From a virus: a stretch of 64,000 nucleotides of DNA. The position numbers and the translations under genes were made by a program. Positions 7,648-14,425 of the stretch are shown here, one piece after another. Each line of letters begins with the position of its first letter. The first letter of the stretch is position 1. The stretch lies in the IMG/VR virus record IMGVR_UViG_3300038701_001282, positions 1 through 64,000 of that record; one strand, given 5' to 3'. The notes under the pieces are model-generated. The model searched no databases. It was not told where the DNA came from and saw nothing but the letters and a program-made list of their open reading frames with translations.

Positions 7648-8467
7648 TGTTTCCTCCTATATGTATGAATCTTGGTAAGATATTATACTCGTCATTCACT
7701 AGTTCACCTGGATATCCTACAGGGTTAGTTACAATCTTGCAACCCATAATTTCACAATCAACCTTATCGTGCGTATGTCCATAAATCCAATAAGTAGGTA
7801 CTGAAAAAAGCGCTTCTGGCACCTTCGGTGTAAAGTAGGAGGAGAAGTTACTAGGCCCTCTGTATGGGGCAGCACACATCGGAGACGGAGGAAAGTGAGT
7901 TACAACAATCGTCTCTCCTTCAAAGTCTTCTACATCATAATTACATTCTAGAGTGTCCTCGATAAATAGCAAGGACTCATTAAATAAAAATTGCATAGTA
8001 TTTGCAGACATGGAGGTATTACTGGAATCATTTGTTCTTATCAACCTGAAATCAGATATGCCTGACTCGCAAGCAGCCATGTCTACTGGGTGGTTATTGA
8101 AATCTGTCCACAAAGTACTGCCAATTATCCTTACATGGTTGCCCCTAGAATCAACAAATATCTCATAGTCGTTATCTAATATATGAAGATTATCAAGTTT
8201 TCTGTACATCTGAAATTGATGAACATCTGCTATGAAGTTTAGAATATCTTTACCATAAAACTCGTGATTACCTAATACAAATACTACCTTCCAATACTCA
8301 TCACAAAGGTTTGCCAGGTATGGGTACAACAAACTCTCCTCAGAGCAGATATCACCTGCCAATACTAGTATGGTTTCAGAATTATCGTCAATTTGGTATG
8401 TAGGTGGGTACCACATCCTTTTTGATCTGAACTCGTTATGTATGTCTGAATAATACTCAATCTTCAA
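7637..8467 (-). CDS. Calcineurin-like metallophosphoesterase
   Basis: The metal-binding motifs appear in order: SDIHNEF (D-x-H), LAGDICS (GD), LGNHEFYG (GNHE), then THFPPS and YGHTHD (GHxH). Family members hydrolyse phosphomono- or diesters with a two-metal centre; the substrate here is unknown. I choose the TTG at 8467 as start, because a GGAGG site stands six bases upstream and the D-x-H motif then falls close to the N terminus; an ATG at 8500 has no site. It overlaps its neighbours by 11 bases on each side. Confidence 0.85.
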   Translation of the reverse strand: MKIEYYSDIHNEFRSKRMWYPPTYQIDDNSETILVLAGDICSEESLLYPYLANLCDEYWKVVFVLGNHEFYGKDILNFIADVHQFQMYRKLDNLHILDNDYEIFVDSRGNHVRIIGSTLWTDFNNHPVDMAACESGISDFRLIRTNDSSNTSMSANTMQFLFNESLLFIEDTLECNYDVEDFEGETIVVTHFPPSPMCAAPYRGPSNFSSYFTPKVPEALFSVPTYWIYGHTHDKVDCEIMGCKIVTNPVGYPGELVNDEYNILPRFIHIGGNNEQ

Positions 8468-8903
8468 GGATAACCTCCCCTTTTTCAAGTAAATCTGCAA
8501 TTTGATAGAAAGTTAGTTTGAGTTCATCGTTCCATTCCACAGGGGTGTACTCTTCGTTTTCCAATGGCCCTAACTCATCATAAAATATCGCACAAATATC
8601 ATTCTCTGGTTCACTCTCTCGAAGTACAAGAGGTCTCTTATCTACTAAATACAGACAAGTAGGTAAATGAAGAGATACCCCAAGATCCTCAGCCCTTTGG
8701 ATTGTGATATCTCTGTCTAGCTCATTACAGCACTCTTCCATAACCTGTAGGCAACATGCTGAGTTAGGTATCTCAGGATGAAACATTACCTGGCGTATTT
8801 GGGTGTATTTACCACTACGTAAACCCTCTATCCATTTAAACGTGAACTCTGGGTTATCTGAGAGCAGTTTTTCAGTCAGTCCGGTTAATCTTAACTTTTT
8901 CAT
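8457..8903 (-). CDS. Hypothetical protein, 148 aa
   Basis: No family is recognised. The N-terminal half is basic (LTEKLLSDNPEFTFKWIEGLRSGKYTQ) and the C-terminal half acidic. A CC dipeptide occurs twice (SACCLQ and EECCNE). The reading frame resembles short phage proteins that carry an N-terminal helix-turn pair, but no catalytic residues are evident. TAATG coupling joins it to the upstream gene. Confidence 0.65.
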   Translation of the reverse strand: MKKLRLTGLTEKLLSDNPEFTFKWIEGLRSGKYTQIRQVMFHPEIPNSACCLQVMEECCNELDRDITIQRAEDLGVSLHLPTCLYLVDKRPLVLRESEPENDICAIFYDELGPLENEEYTPVEWNDELKLTFYQIADLLEKGEVILED

Positions 8904-9109
8904 TATTCTGTTTCCTCTCGCAACAGTGCATAAGATATCACAACAGCACCTATAACTCCAGATTTTTCTAACTCCTGTGTGATGCAGAATAACTGGTAAA
9001 AGTAAGTAATTTTAGCTTTAGATTTATATTCCATACAATCAAACCCTGATGCATGGGAATAAGATATAAAATAAATATATTTCTTTTCTCTCTTTATGAA
9101 ATTAAACAT
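8903..9109 (-). CDS. Hypothetical protein, 68 aa; first gene of leftward operon
   Basis: The 68-residue protein begins MFNFIKREKKYIYFISYS and is rich in aromatic residues. GGAG lies upstream at 9118. It is the first gene after the leftward promoter at 9134-9161. Function is not recognised. Confidence 0.6.
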   Translation of the reverse strand: MFNFIKREKKYIYFISYSHASGFDCMEYKSKAKITYFYQLFCITQELEKSGVIGAVVISYALLREETE

Positions 9110-9133
9110 AATATCTTCTCCTTAGTTTGTTGT

Positions 9134-9161
9134 AGTATACTAAGTTCACAATATGTGTCAA
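9134..9161 (-). promoter_or_regulatory. Strong sigma70-type leftward promoter
   Basis: Minus-strand TTGACA (9156-9161), 16-base spacer and TATACT (9134-9139) lie about 25 bases upstream of the 9109 start. This is a near-consensus host promoter and should drive 9109 leftward through the phosphoesterase, lipoprotein and possibly the secreted protein. Confidence 0.75.
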
Positions 9162-9172
9162 CAGTGTCGTTA

Positions 9173-9188
9173 TAATAATTAATTATTA
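9173..9188. promoter_or_regulatory. 16-base perfect palindrome in divergent control region
   Basis: TAATAATT/AATTATTA is a perfect palindrome between the leftward promoter and the rightward ferredoxin gene. TATAAT at 9171-9176 overlaps it and could be the -10 of a rightward promoter, though I see no good -35. The position would suit an operator controlling both directions; AT-richness makes chance possible. Confidence 0.35.
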
Positions 9189-9254
9189 GACATAAGCTAA
9201 ACTTCTGTTAGGCTGAACAACATAACTACAAAAAATTCAGAAAAGGTAATGCCT

Positions 9255-9461
9255 ATGTACGTTTGCAATTGTAATGTTATAAACGAAGAGGAAATAATAG
9301 ATGCTACGCATAAACTACAATTAATAGAGGATGCTAGCATAGGAGTGACCGAAGTGTTACAAGTGTTAGGAGAAAAGGAATTGCAATGTGGTATATGCTA
9401 CGCTAACATGAAGGTTACAATAGCTCAAGCCAAATCGATGTATAACCCTTACAGAGGATGA
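9255..9461 (+). CDS. Bacterioferritin-associated ferredoxin-like (Bfd) [2Fe-2S] protein
   Basis: The protein reads MYVCNCNVINEEEI and, 41 residues later, QCGICYANMK, giving the C-x-C ... C-x2-C arrangement of the BFD [2Fe-2S] domain. Length (68 aa) matches host Bfd, which donates electrons to bacterioferritin to mobilise iron. I start at ATG 9255, where AAAAGG is well spaced and the family usually starts MYVC; ATG 9249 is six bases upstream. It heads the rightward operon and is followed two bases later by a DNA repair gene. Whether it acts on host ferritin or another partner is unknown. Confidence 0.85.
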   Translation: MYVCNCNVINEEEIIDATHKLQLIEDASIGVTEVLQVLGEKELQCGICYANMKVTIAQAKSMYNPYRG

Positions 9462-9462
9462 T

Positions 9463-9936
9463 ATGACTAGAATTAACTGTGTAGAGCCTAAGTACTTACT
9501 TGATGAATGGGTAGGCTCTCATGTCCGTGAGGGGCTAAGACCCTTAAATAACATATTAAAAGGTAAGGACAGTATTGACAAATCCCCTGACGACTGGAAG
9601 TTAGGTCAAGGTCATGAGTACTTCTGTCGTAAACATTTAGTATTTACTATGAGACAATGGTATGCTGCTAAAGCTGAGTGGGTAATACGTGGTGGCCAGG
9701 GGTTTGATTTTACTCCTGCTCCTTTTCTTAGTCTTGATGAAAAGTATCTTAACGATTACACTCCGACTACCAAAGCTATTCGGTCTAACATTGCCAGATT
9801 ATGTAGTAGATGGAGAAACAGAGAAAAAACTTTACATTTTAAAGGCAAACCTATTGACAATGTAAAACAATTCAGACAATATTTAGCTTATCTTAAATTG
9901 ATGACTGGCGCTTACAAACCAACGAGGAATTGTTAA
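9463..9936 (+). CDS. denV: Pyrimidine-dimer DNA glycosylase, T4 endonuclease V family
   Basis: The N terminus MTRIN is identical to T4 DenV; after Met removal Thr2 is the nucleophile that forms the imine with abasic sugar. Further matches are the P-x-x-W/F-K-L-GQGH-x-x-F block at residues ~41-54 and a following KAEWVIRGGQGF region. T4 DenV is 138 residues; this one is 157, with a C-terminal extension that also resembles the pyrimidine-dimer glycosylase family of other phages. It repairs UV damage, which fits a phage exposed to sunlight. Confidence 0.85.
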   Translation: MTRINCVEPKYLLDEWVGSHVREGLRPLNNILKGKDSIDKSPDDWKLGQGHEYFCRKHLVFTMRQWYAAKAEWVIRGGQGFDFTPAPFLSLDEKYLNDYTPTTKAIRSNIARLCSRWRNREKTLHFKGKPIDNVKQFRQYLAYLKLMTGAYKPTRNC

Positions 9937-9938
9937 TT

Positions 9939-10166
9939 ATGAAATATACTACATTATTATTGATTATTTGTTTATTATGCTCTGCCTGTACTGTGAGAGT
10001 TAAAGACACTCAGACAAGTGCAACACTTAGAGCTAATGTTGTAGCTCCTGTGAACCGACATGAAGCACAATCTATATGTGCTATGGGGTTTGTTAAGTCA
10101 TATGTTAAAAAGACTGCAGATACTGACCTTAAGGTTACATGTAGGTTCACTAAGGAGATAAAATGA
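9939..10166 (+). CDS. Small lipoprotein, 75 aa
   Basis: MKYTTLLLIICLLCSACTVRVKDTQ is a lipoprotein signal with lipobox CSAC; the start at 9939 has GAGGAA upstream. The mature domain carries two more cysteines (SICAMGF and VTCRF). It would be anchored to the inner face of the outer membrane or the inner membrane. Role unknown. Confidence 0.7.
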   Translation: MKYTTLLLIICLLCSACTVRVKDTQTSATLRANVVAPVNRHEAQSICAMGFVKSYVKKTADTDLKVTCRFTKEIK

Positions 10167-10351
10167 CAGAAGAGGATGTTCTTGATTTTTTAGGGAAGAA
10201 TAATATAAGTCTGTCAGAATTAACTACTATTGAAACAAGGTATTTCTATGAGGAATCCTGGACAGTAGAAGTTGTATCACTTACTGGGATCGCTAAGGTT
10301 ATTGAAGCTGCACAATCACAAAAACATGGAGATAAAAATGATAGTACATAA
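10163..10351 (+). CDS. Hypothetical protein, 62 aa
   Basis: The gene starts by ATGA overlap with the lipoprotein stop and runs into the macro-domain gene. It is acidic at the N terminus (MTEEDVLDFLGKNN) and has no recognised domain. Confidence 0.6.
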   Translation: MTEEDVLDFLGKNNISLSELTTIETRYFYEESWTVEVVSLTGIAKVIEAAQSQKHGDKNDST

Positions 10352-10832
10352 AAAAGGTTGCTTAATAGAAGCATTCAAGAAAGGTGAAGTAGATGCTATA
10401 GCTCATGTAGTTAATTGCCAAGGTGTAATGGGGAGTGGATTAGCTTTGCAGATTAAGAAGGAGTTTCCTGAAGCATACGAAAGCTATATGATGAAATGTG
10501 AAGTGAATTACGATTTAGGATTTGCTACTTGTGAGTTACTAGGAGACACCAGTTTGCCATATCCTGACCATTATAAAGTTTACAACATGTTTGCACAAGA
10601 CTTTTATGGAGTAAAAGATAAGCACCTAAGATACTACTACTTAACACGATGTTTATTAAGGATTGGCCAAGATAAGGGAAACTTTACCCCTCCTACTTTT
10701 GACCCTAAACTAGGAGTTCCATGCCTGTTAGGCTGTGATAGGGCTGGCGGTGATTGGAGCGTAGTGTTAGAGATTCTTCAAGATTTTTCTGACAATTATG
10801 GTATTGAAATTTTTATTTACAGTAAAGATTAA
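10338..10832 (+). CDS. Macro-domain protein (ADP-ribose binding or hydrolysis)
   Basis: The 164-residue protein carries the macro-domain signature: GEVDAIAHVVNCQGVMGSGLA (asparagine and the GxGxA loop) near residues 15-35, then IKKEFPEAYESY, and a later PCLLGCDRAGGDW that corresponds to the G-x-G/A-x-GG loop. The architecture fits Poa1p/ALC1-type and DarG-type enzymes that act on ADP-ribose adducts. I start at ATG 10338 because GGAG stands eight bases upstream; longer starts lack a site. A counter-defence role against ADP-ribosylating systems such as DarT is an inference from the family. Confidence 0.85.
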   Translation: MIVHKKGCLIEAFKKGEVDAIAHVVNCQGVMGSGLALQIKKEFPEAYESYMMKCEVNYDLGFATCELLGDTSLPYPDHYKVYNMFAQDFYGVKDKHLRYYYLTRCLLRIGQDKGNFTPPTFDPKLGVPCLLGCDRAGGDWSVVLEILQDFSDNYGIEIFIYSKD

Positions 10833-10834
10833 AC

Positions 10835-11050
10835 ATGAAATTAATATTAACTTTGGTAGTGACCTTAGTATTAATAGGATGTGGAAGCAATCCTTATTCA
10901 TGTCCAGAGAAGAGGCTGTGGCTAATGACTGAATTCTTAAAAGAATGCACTAAAGAGAAAGATCCAGAAACTTGTGCTGCAACAGCAAAGCAGTTATACT
11001 GTGAGGTAATAGACACTAAATCACAACAGGAAGCAAGGGACTGGAAGTAA
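10835..11050 (+). CDS. Small lipoprotein, 71 aa
   Basis: MKLILTLVVTLVLIGCGS is a lipoprotein signal peptide with lipobox LIGC. The mature part (about 55 residues) has four cysteines, at CPEKR, KECTKEK, ETCAAT and LYCEV, suggesting two disulfides in the periplasm. It immediately follows the macro-domain gene. Function unknown. Confidence 0.7.
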   Translation: MKLILTLVVTLVLIGCGSNPYSCPEKRLWLMTEFLKECTKEKDPETCAATAKQLYCEVIDTKSQQEARDWK

Positions 11051-11058
11051 AAGTTTAT

Positions 11059-11136
11059 GTCCCTATAGCATAATTGGATTAATGCAGGAAATTTCTAATT
11101 TTCAGATTGGGGGTTCGAATCCCTCTAGGGACGCCA
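11059..11136 (+). tRNA. tRNA-Arg (anticodon TCT)
   Basis: A complete cloverleaf folds by eye: acceptor GTCCCTA/TAGGGAC, D stem GCAT/ATGC, anticodon stem GGAAA/TTTTC with loop TTTCTAA (anticodon TCT), T arm GGGGG-TTCGAAT-CCCTC, discriminator G and an encoded CCA. It decodes AGA, a codon frequent in AT-rich phage genes. An HNH endonuclease gene starts five bases downstream. Confidence 0.93.
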
Positions 11137-11140
11137 TATT

Positions 11141-11692
11141 ATGAAGATACCTAACATAGATAAAAATTGTTTTAAGTTAGACAAGACATTGGGCTATATG
11201 TATGCCATAGTACATGGACATCCTCTAGCTAACAAGTCTGGTAAAGTTTATGAGCACATTTATGTTGTATGCCAAGACATCGAAAGGAGTCTGTTAGACG
11301 AGGAATGTGTTCATCACATAGACAGAGATAGAGCTAACAATGCCAGGAATAATTTGAAGTTAATGAGTAAGGTAGATCATGCCTTATTGCATGCTAAAGA
11401 AGATGGTAAAAGACTTAGAAAGTCCTTGTCATGCCTTGTATGCGGCAATATATTCTTGGGAGATGAACATAAAAACAAATACTGTTCTACGAGTTGCCAA
11501 AGTAAGGCAGCAAGGAAGTTTGATATAAACAAAGACGAATTAACAATCATGGTGTGGAGTTTTCCTACTACGCACATAGCCACAATGCTTAGAGTATCCG
11601 ACAAAGCAATAGAGAAGCGATGTAATAAGTTTGGCATAATTAAACCTCCAAGAGGATTTTGGAGTAAACTAAGAGAACTAAGAAGCAATTAA
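11141..11692 (+). CDS. HNH homing endonuclease with zinc motif and HTH
   Basis: The first half has an HNH core: YEHIYVV, then CVHHIDRDRANNARNNLKLM. A four-cysteine treble-clef site follows (CLVCG ... YCSTSC), and the C-terminal part has a helix-turn-helix-like segment (THIATMLRVSDKAIEKRC). This matches freestanding phage homing endonucleases of the HNH type. It lies just after tRNA-Arg, a typical insertion place. Its own ribosome site is weak, as often found in homing genes. Confidence 0.85.
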   Translation: MKIPNIDKNCFKLDKTLGYMYAIVHGHPLANKSGKVYEHIYVVCQDIERSLLDEECVHHIDRDRANNARNNLKLMSKVDHALLHAKEDGKRLRKSLSCLVCGNIFLGDEHKNKYCSTSCQSKAARKFDINKDELTIMVWSFPTTHIATMLRVSDKAIEKRCNKFGIIKPPRGFWSKLRELRSN

Positions 11693-11707
11693 TGAAAGGC
11701 AATAAAC

Positions 11708-11932
11708 ATGAGAAGTCAACAAGAGATAGAAAAACAAATGTTATTGGGAATCATAGCACTCGAAGATCATACTTTACTGGAGAAAATAACCGCACGGAGT
11801 AAAGAGATTGTAGATAGAATACTGGCTGACATCTCTGATGCAAAGGAGGCAGGTCAAGTCGTAGTAGAATACTCAGCTTTAGCTCTTGCAGTGATCGATG
11901 TCTCAGCTATCTTAGAAGAGGAGATGGAGTAA
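11708..11932 (+). CDS. Hypothetical helical protein, 74 aa
   Basis: Leucine- and glutamate-rich sequence (EKQMLLGIIALEDHTLLEKIT...) looks fully helical and may dimerise. It ends in EEEME and its stop overlaps the next start (TAATG). No family recognised. Confidence 0.6.
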   Translation: MRSQQEIEKQMLLGIIALEDHTLLEKITARSKEIVDRILADISDAKEAGQVVVEYSALALAVIDVSAILEEEME

Positions 11933-12099
11933 TGGCAGGCAAAGGCAGTAAGAAAAGACCAACACAAATCAGCAAGGAAGAAGAAGATCTTCGTTGGAAA
12001 TTAGCTTTTGCAAGTGAAGAGAAGAAAGCTGAAATAAAGAAGCAATTAGATAAGTTTAAGGCTGAAAGATTGGCTAAATCCCATGACAAAGAAAATTAA
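11932..12099 (+). CDS. Hypothetical basic protein, 55 aa
   Basis: The protein is lysine-rich (MAGKGSKKRPTQISKEEEDL; later KKAEIKKQLDKFKAERLAK), resembling small nucleic-acid-associated or coiled-coil proteins. A GAGGAGATGGAG ribosome site and TAATG coupling support it. Function unknown. Confidence 0.6.
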   Translation: MAGKGSKKRPTQISKEEEDLRWKLAFASEEKKAEIKKQLDKFKAERLAKSHDKEN

Positions 12100-12262
12100 A
12101 TGTAAGAAATTAGCTTGCGGTCAAGTTAAACCTCATATATACTTTAGGAATGGTAGGTGGCATACTGTAGGACTGATGAGAAATCCTTTTAAGGCTCCTA
12201 ATTACGATTTATACAAGAAAGCCAGTAAGCATTCAGACAAATTAAATAGGAAATTAATATGA
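12083..12262 (+). CDS. Hypothetical basic protein, 59 aa
   Basis: A 59-residue basic frame overlaps the previous gene by 17 bases and the next by four (ATGA). It contains the compact segment PHIYFRNGRWHTVGLMRNPF, with two cysteines near the start (KCKKLAC). There is no strong ribosome site. Function unknown. Confidence 0.5.
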   Translation: MTKKIKCKKLACGQVKPHIYFRNGRWHTVGLMRNPFKAPNYDLYKKASKHSDKLNRKLI

Positions 12263-12501
12263 GCATCACTGAAGCATTTATTCTATTAGGAATACTCTCT
12301 GTAGTTACACCAGCAATAGTGTTTCTAATCTGTCCTATACTAATTATAATACTCACAAAAATCATAAAAGGTATTTGTGTGCTAACTTCTATGCTATTAG
12401 TTGCCTGGATTTATATTGTTACACTAGGGAGAGGAAAAAACTTCAGAGTGACCAAATCCCTGAAAAAATTCATAGAGGAGTACGAACCAAATGAGTTATA
12501 A
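12259..12501 (+). CDS. Small membrane protein, 80 aa
   Basis: Two hydrophobic segments cover residues ~5-34 and ~38-56 (FILLGILSVVTPAIVFLICP; GICVLTSMLLVAWIYIVTL), followed by a basic cytoplasmic tail. The order could suit a holin-like or accessory membrane protein, but there is no direct evidence. It is coupled to both neighbours by overlaps. Confidence 0.6.
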   Translation: MSITEAFILLGILSVVTPAIVFLICPILIIILTKIIKGICVLTSMLLVAWIYIVTLGRGKNFRVTKSLKKFIEEYEPNEL

Positions 12502-13561
12502 ATATCATAAGACAGGACAATTCAGAAACGCTGTTTACAAAATCTGTGAAATGTCTAAGTATAAAGGACAAGACTCAGAAGGGAATGCTATTATTGATGA
12601 ATTAGCAAAACCGCCAGAGATCACTTATGTAGGGTCAGTTAAGCTGCATGGTACTAATGCCAGTATTATTGCACACGAAGATGGATCTATATCGTTTCAT
12701 AGTAAATCAACCTTGCTAGGTAGAATTGATGTAGATGGAGAATTCACCTTAAACAAAGACAACTTTTCTTTTGCTCAAGAAATGAATGAAAGAAGAGAGG
12801 CTGTATTTAGTGTTGTAGCTAAAGTAAAACATTGCGCCAAAAAAGAAGGTATTGAGATTGTGTATCCACTTAAGATTTCTGGTGAGTGGTGTGGCCCTGG
12901 CATTCAAAGCGGAGTGGGAATTTCAGCTTTAGATAAGAAATCATTCTTTGTGTTTGGAGTTAGGGTTGGTGATCAATGGTTAGCATGGAATTCATTTTAC
13001 GTAGGCAATGACACAGTGGCTGGAATCTACGACATATTTCAGTTTCCACATAAATACATTAAGATTGACTTCTGTGAGCCAGCGTTAGCCCAAAACATAC
13101 TGGCTAAATATACAGAAGAAGTAGAGGAGCAGTGCCCCGTAACAGTTAAACTTAAAGAGTATGGAGTTATCCCAGAAGACGCTAGCGAAGTGGGTGAAGG
13201 ATTAGTATGGGTTCCAGAGGAAACTGAGTACGTAAAAGACAGTGATACTTGGTTTAAAACTAAAGGGCAGAAACATTCAGTAACTAAAGTAAAAACTGTA
13301 GCTCAAGTGGATGTTGAGAAGCTTAGCTCTATTGTTGATTTTGTTGACTATGTAGTTACAGAGAACAGGCTTAACCAAGGACTATTAAAAGTTGGTCTAG
13401 ACAGAACTAAAATAGGTGAATATATCAAGTGGGTTAGTTCTGATGTAAATGACGAAGAATCCGACACTCTAGAAAAGAATAACTTGACAATGAAAGATGT
13501 TGGTAAGTATATTAGCAACAAAGCCAGAGAATTCTATTTGTCTAAACTTAACGAGGTTTAA
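12491..13561 (+). CDS. RNA ligase, T4 Rnl2-like
   Basis: The 356-residue protein has the nucleotidyltransferase motifs of the Rnl2 family: motif I VKLHGTN with K51 as AMP acceptor, motif III around FFVFGV, motif IV GEGLVWV, and motif V FKTKGQKHS. Rnl2-type enzymes seal nicked duplex RNA. The gene lies between tRNA-Arg and the tRNA-like locus, so repair of tRNAs cut by host anticodon nucleases is a reasonable inference. Its C-terminal ~90 residues are helical and extend beyond the ligase core. Confidence 0.88.
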   Translation: MSYKYHKTGQFRNAVYKICEMSKYKGQDSEGNAIIDELAKPPEITYVGSVKLHGTNASIIAHEDGSISFHSKSTLLGRIDVDGEFTLNKDNFSFAQEMNERREAVFSVVAKVKHCAKKEGIEIVYPLKISGEWCGPGIQSGVGISALDKKSFFVFGVRVGDQWLAWNSFYVGNDTVAGIYDIFQFPHKYIKIDFCEPALAQNILAKYTEEVEEQCPVTVKLKEYGVIPEDASEVGEGLVWVPEETEYVKDSDTWFKTKGQKHSVTKVKTVAQVDVEKLSSIVDFVDYVVTENRLNQGLLKVGLDRTKIGEYIKWVSSDVNDEESDTLEKNNLTMKDVGKYISNKAREFYLSKLNEV

Positions 13562-13565
13562 GTGT

Positions 13566-13832
13566 ATGTGTGATAAAGATTGTCATGTATATGGAGCATG
13601 TCCTTTTGCTCACACAGAAGAATCTGAGAAGGTTCAGAATTATGGTTGTCTTCCTGGGCCTTACGAGATAATCAAAATGAGAGTAGATCATGGTAAAACT
13701 TGGGCTTGTCACTCAGACCGTAGTAAGCCATGTACAGGCGCTATTAATTACCTCAAGGAAAATGAGTTGCCTTATAAGGTTGTTGATGCTGAACTAGTAA
13801 CAGATAAAGATGACTGGGGAGTATACCTATGA
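13566..13832 (+). CDS. Cysteine-rich small protein, 88 aa
   Basis: The start at 13566 follows GAGG and leaves a compact protein with six cysteines: MCDKDCHVYGACPF, YGCLPGPYE, WACHSD and KPCTGA. The spacing suggests a metal-binding fold, and similar sequences of this type are annotated as hypothetical in bacteria and phages. No catalytic role is known. It overlaps the next gene by four bases. Confidence 0.65.
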   Translation: MCDKDCHVYGACPFAHTEESEKVQNYGCLPGPYEIIKMRVDHGKTWACHSDRSKPCTGAINYLKENELPYKVVDAELVTDKDDWGVYL

Positions 13833-14251
13833 ATAGTAACTTAACCAAAATTAAAGAAGCCTTCTCAATGTACCAAGAAGGACAGAAACTGATAGAGCAG
13901 GCCGATAGGAAGCTCTCTCCAGGCCCTGCAACGTATTACATAGGCAGAGTAGAAGAATACTGTACAGCACTGTTTGATCGCTTTGCTCCATTTCAAGAAG
14001 GAGATGAAGTAGTATTACTTGCAACTCCAGACTGCTCTGGTGGCTGGGAACGCTGTAGACATTTCTTGTGTGAGGGGTCTTTAGGAGTAGTACACAGTGT
14101 GGATTATACATCTGGTTTATTTCGTGCAGAAGTAGAGTTTTACAATGAATCATGGATAGATAACGACGGAAATGAACATATCACCAAAGAAAAAGATAGG
14201 CATACATTCTCCTTATCAGAGAACTACATAGATACGATTGTAACTAAATAA
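13829..14251 (+). CDS. Hypothetical protein, 140 aa
   Basis: An N-terminal helical part (LTKIKEAFSMYQEGQKLIEQADRK) is followed by a beta-rich region with FAPFQEGDEVVLLATPDCSGGWERC, resembling an SH3-like barrel. That fold is a guess from the turn pattern. The gene is ATGA-coupled to the cysteine-rich gene upstream. Confidence 0.6.
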   Translation: MNSNLTKIKEAFSMYQEGQKLIEQADRKLSPGPATYYIGRVEEYCTALFDRFAPFQEGDEVVLLATPDCSGGWERCRHFLCEGSLGVVHSVDYTSGLFRAEVEFYNESWIDNDGNEHITKEKDRHTFSLSENYIDTIVTK

Positions 14252-14269
14252 ACAGAATAAGGAATTAAC

Positions 14270-14425
14270 ATGAGATACTTACTTTATGTAGTGCTAGATG
14301 CACTAAAAATATCAATGCCATATATGTTGGGATTGCTTGCAGTTATGTGGGCATTGACTTATGCAAGTGAACACAGTTGGTTCAAGGAAATTTGGGATTA
14401 TATTTTAAACTACGGTATGCAGTAA
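14270..14425 (+). CDS. Single-span membrane protein, 51 aa
   Basis: A 51-residue frame with AAGGAA upstream encodes one hydrophobic segment (ISMPYMLGLLAVMWALTYA) between short polar ends. The stop is directly followed by the next start (TAAATG). Function unknown. Confidence 0.6.
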   Translation: MRYLLYVVLDALKISMPYMLGLLAVMWALTYASEHSWFKEIWDYILNYGMQ

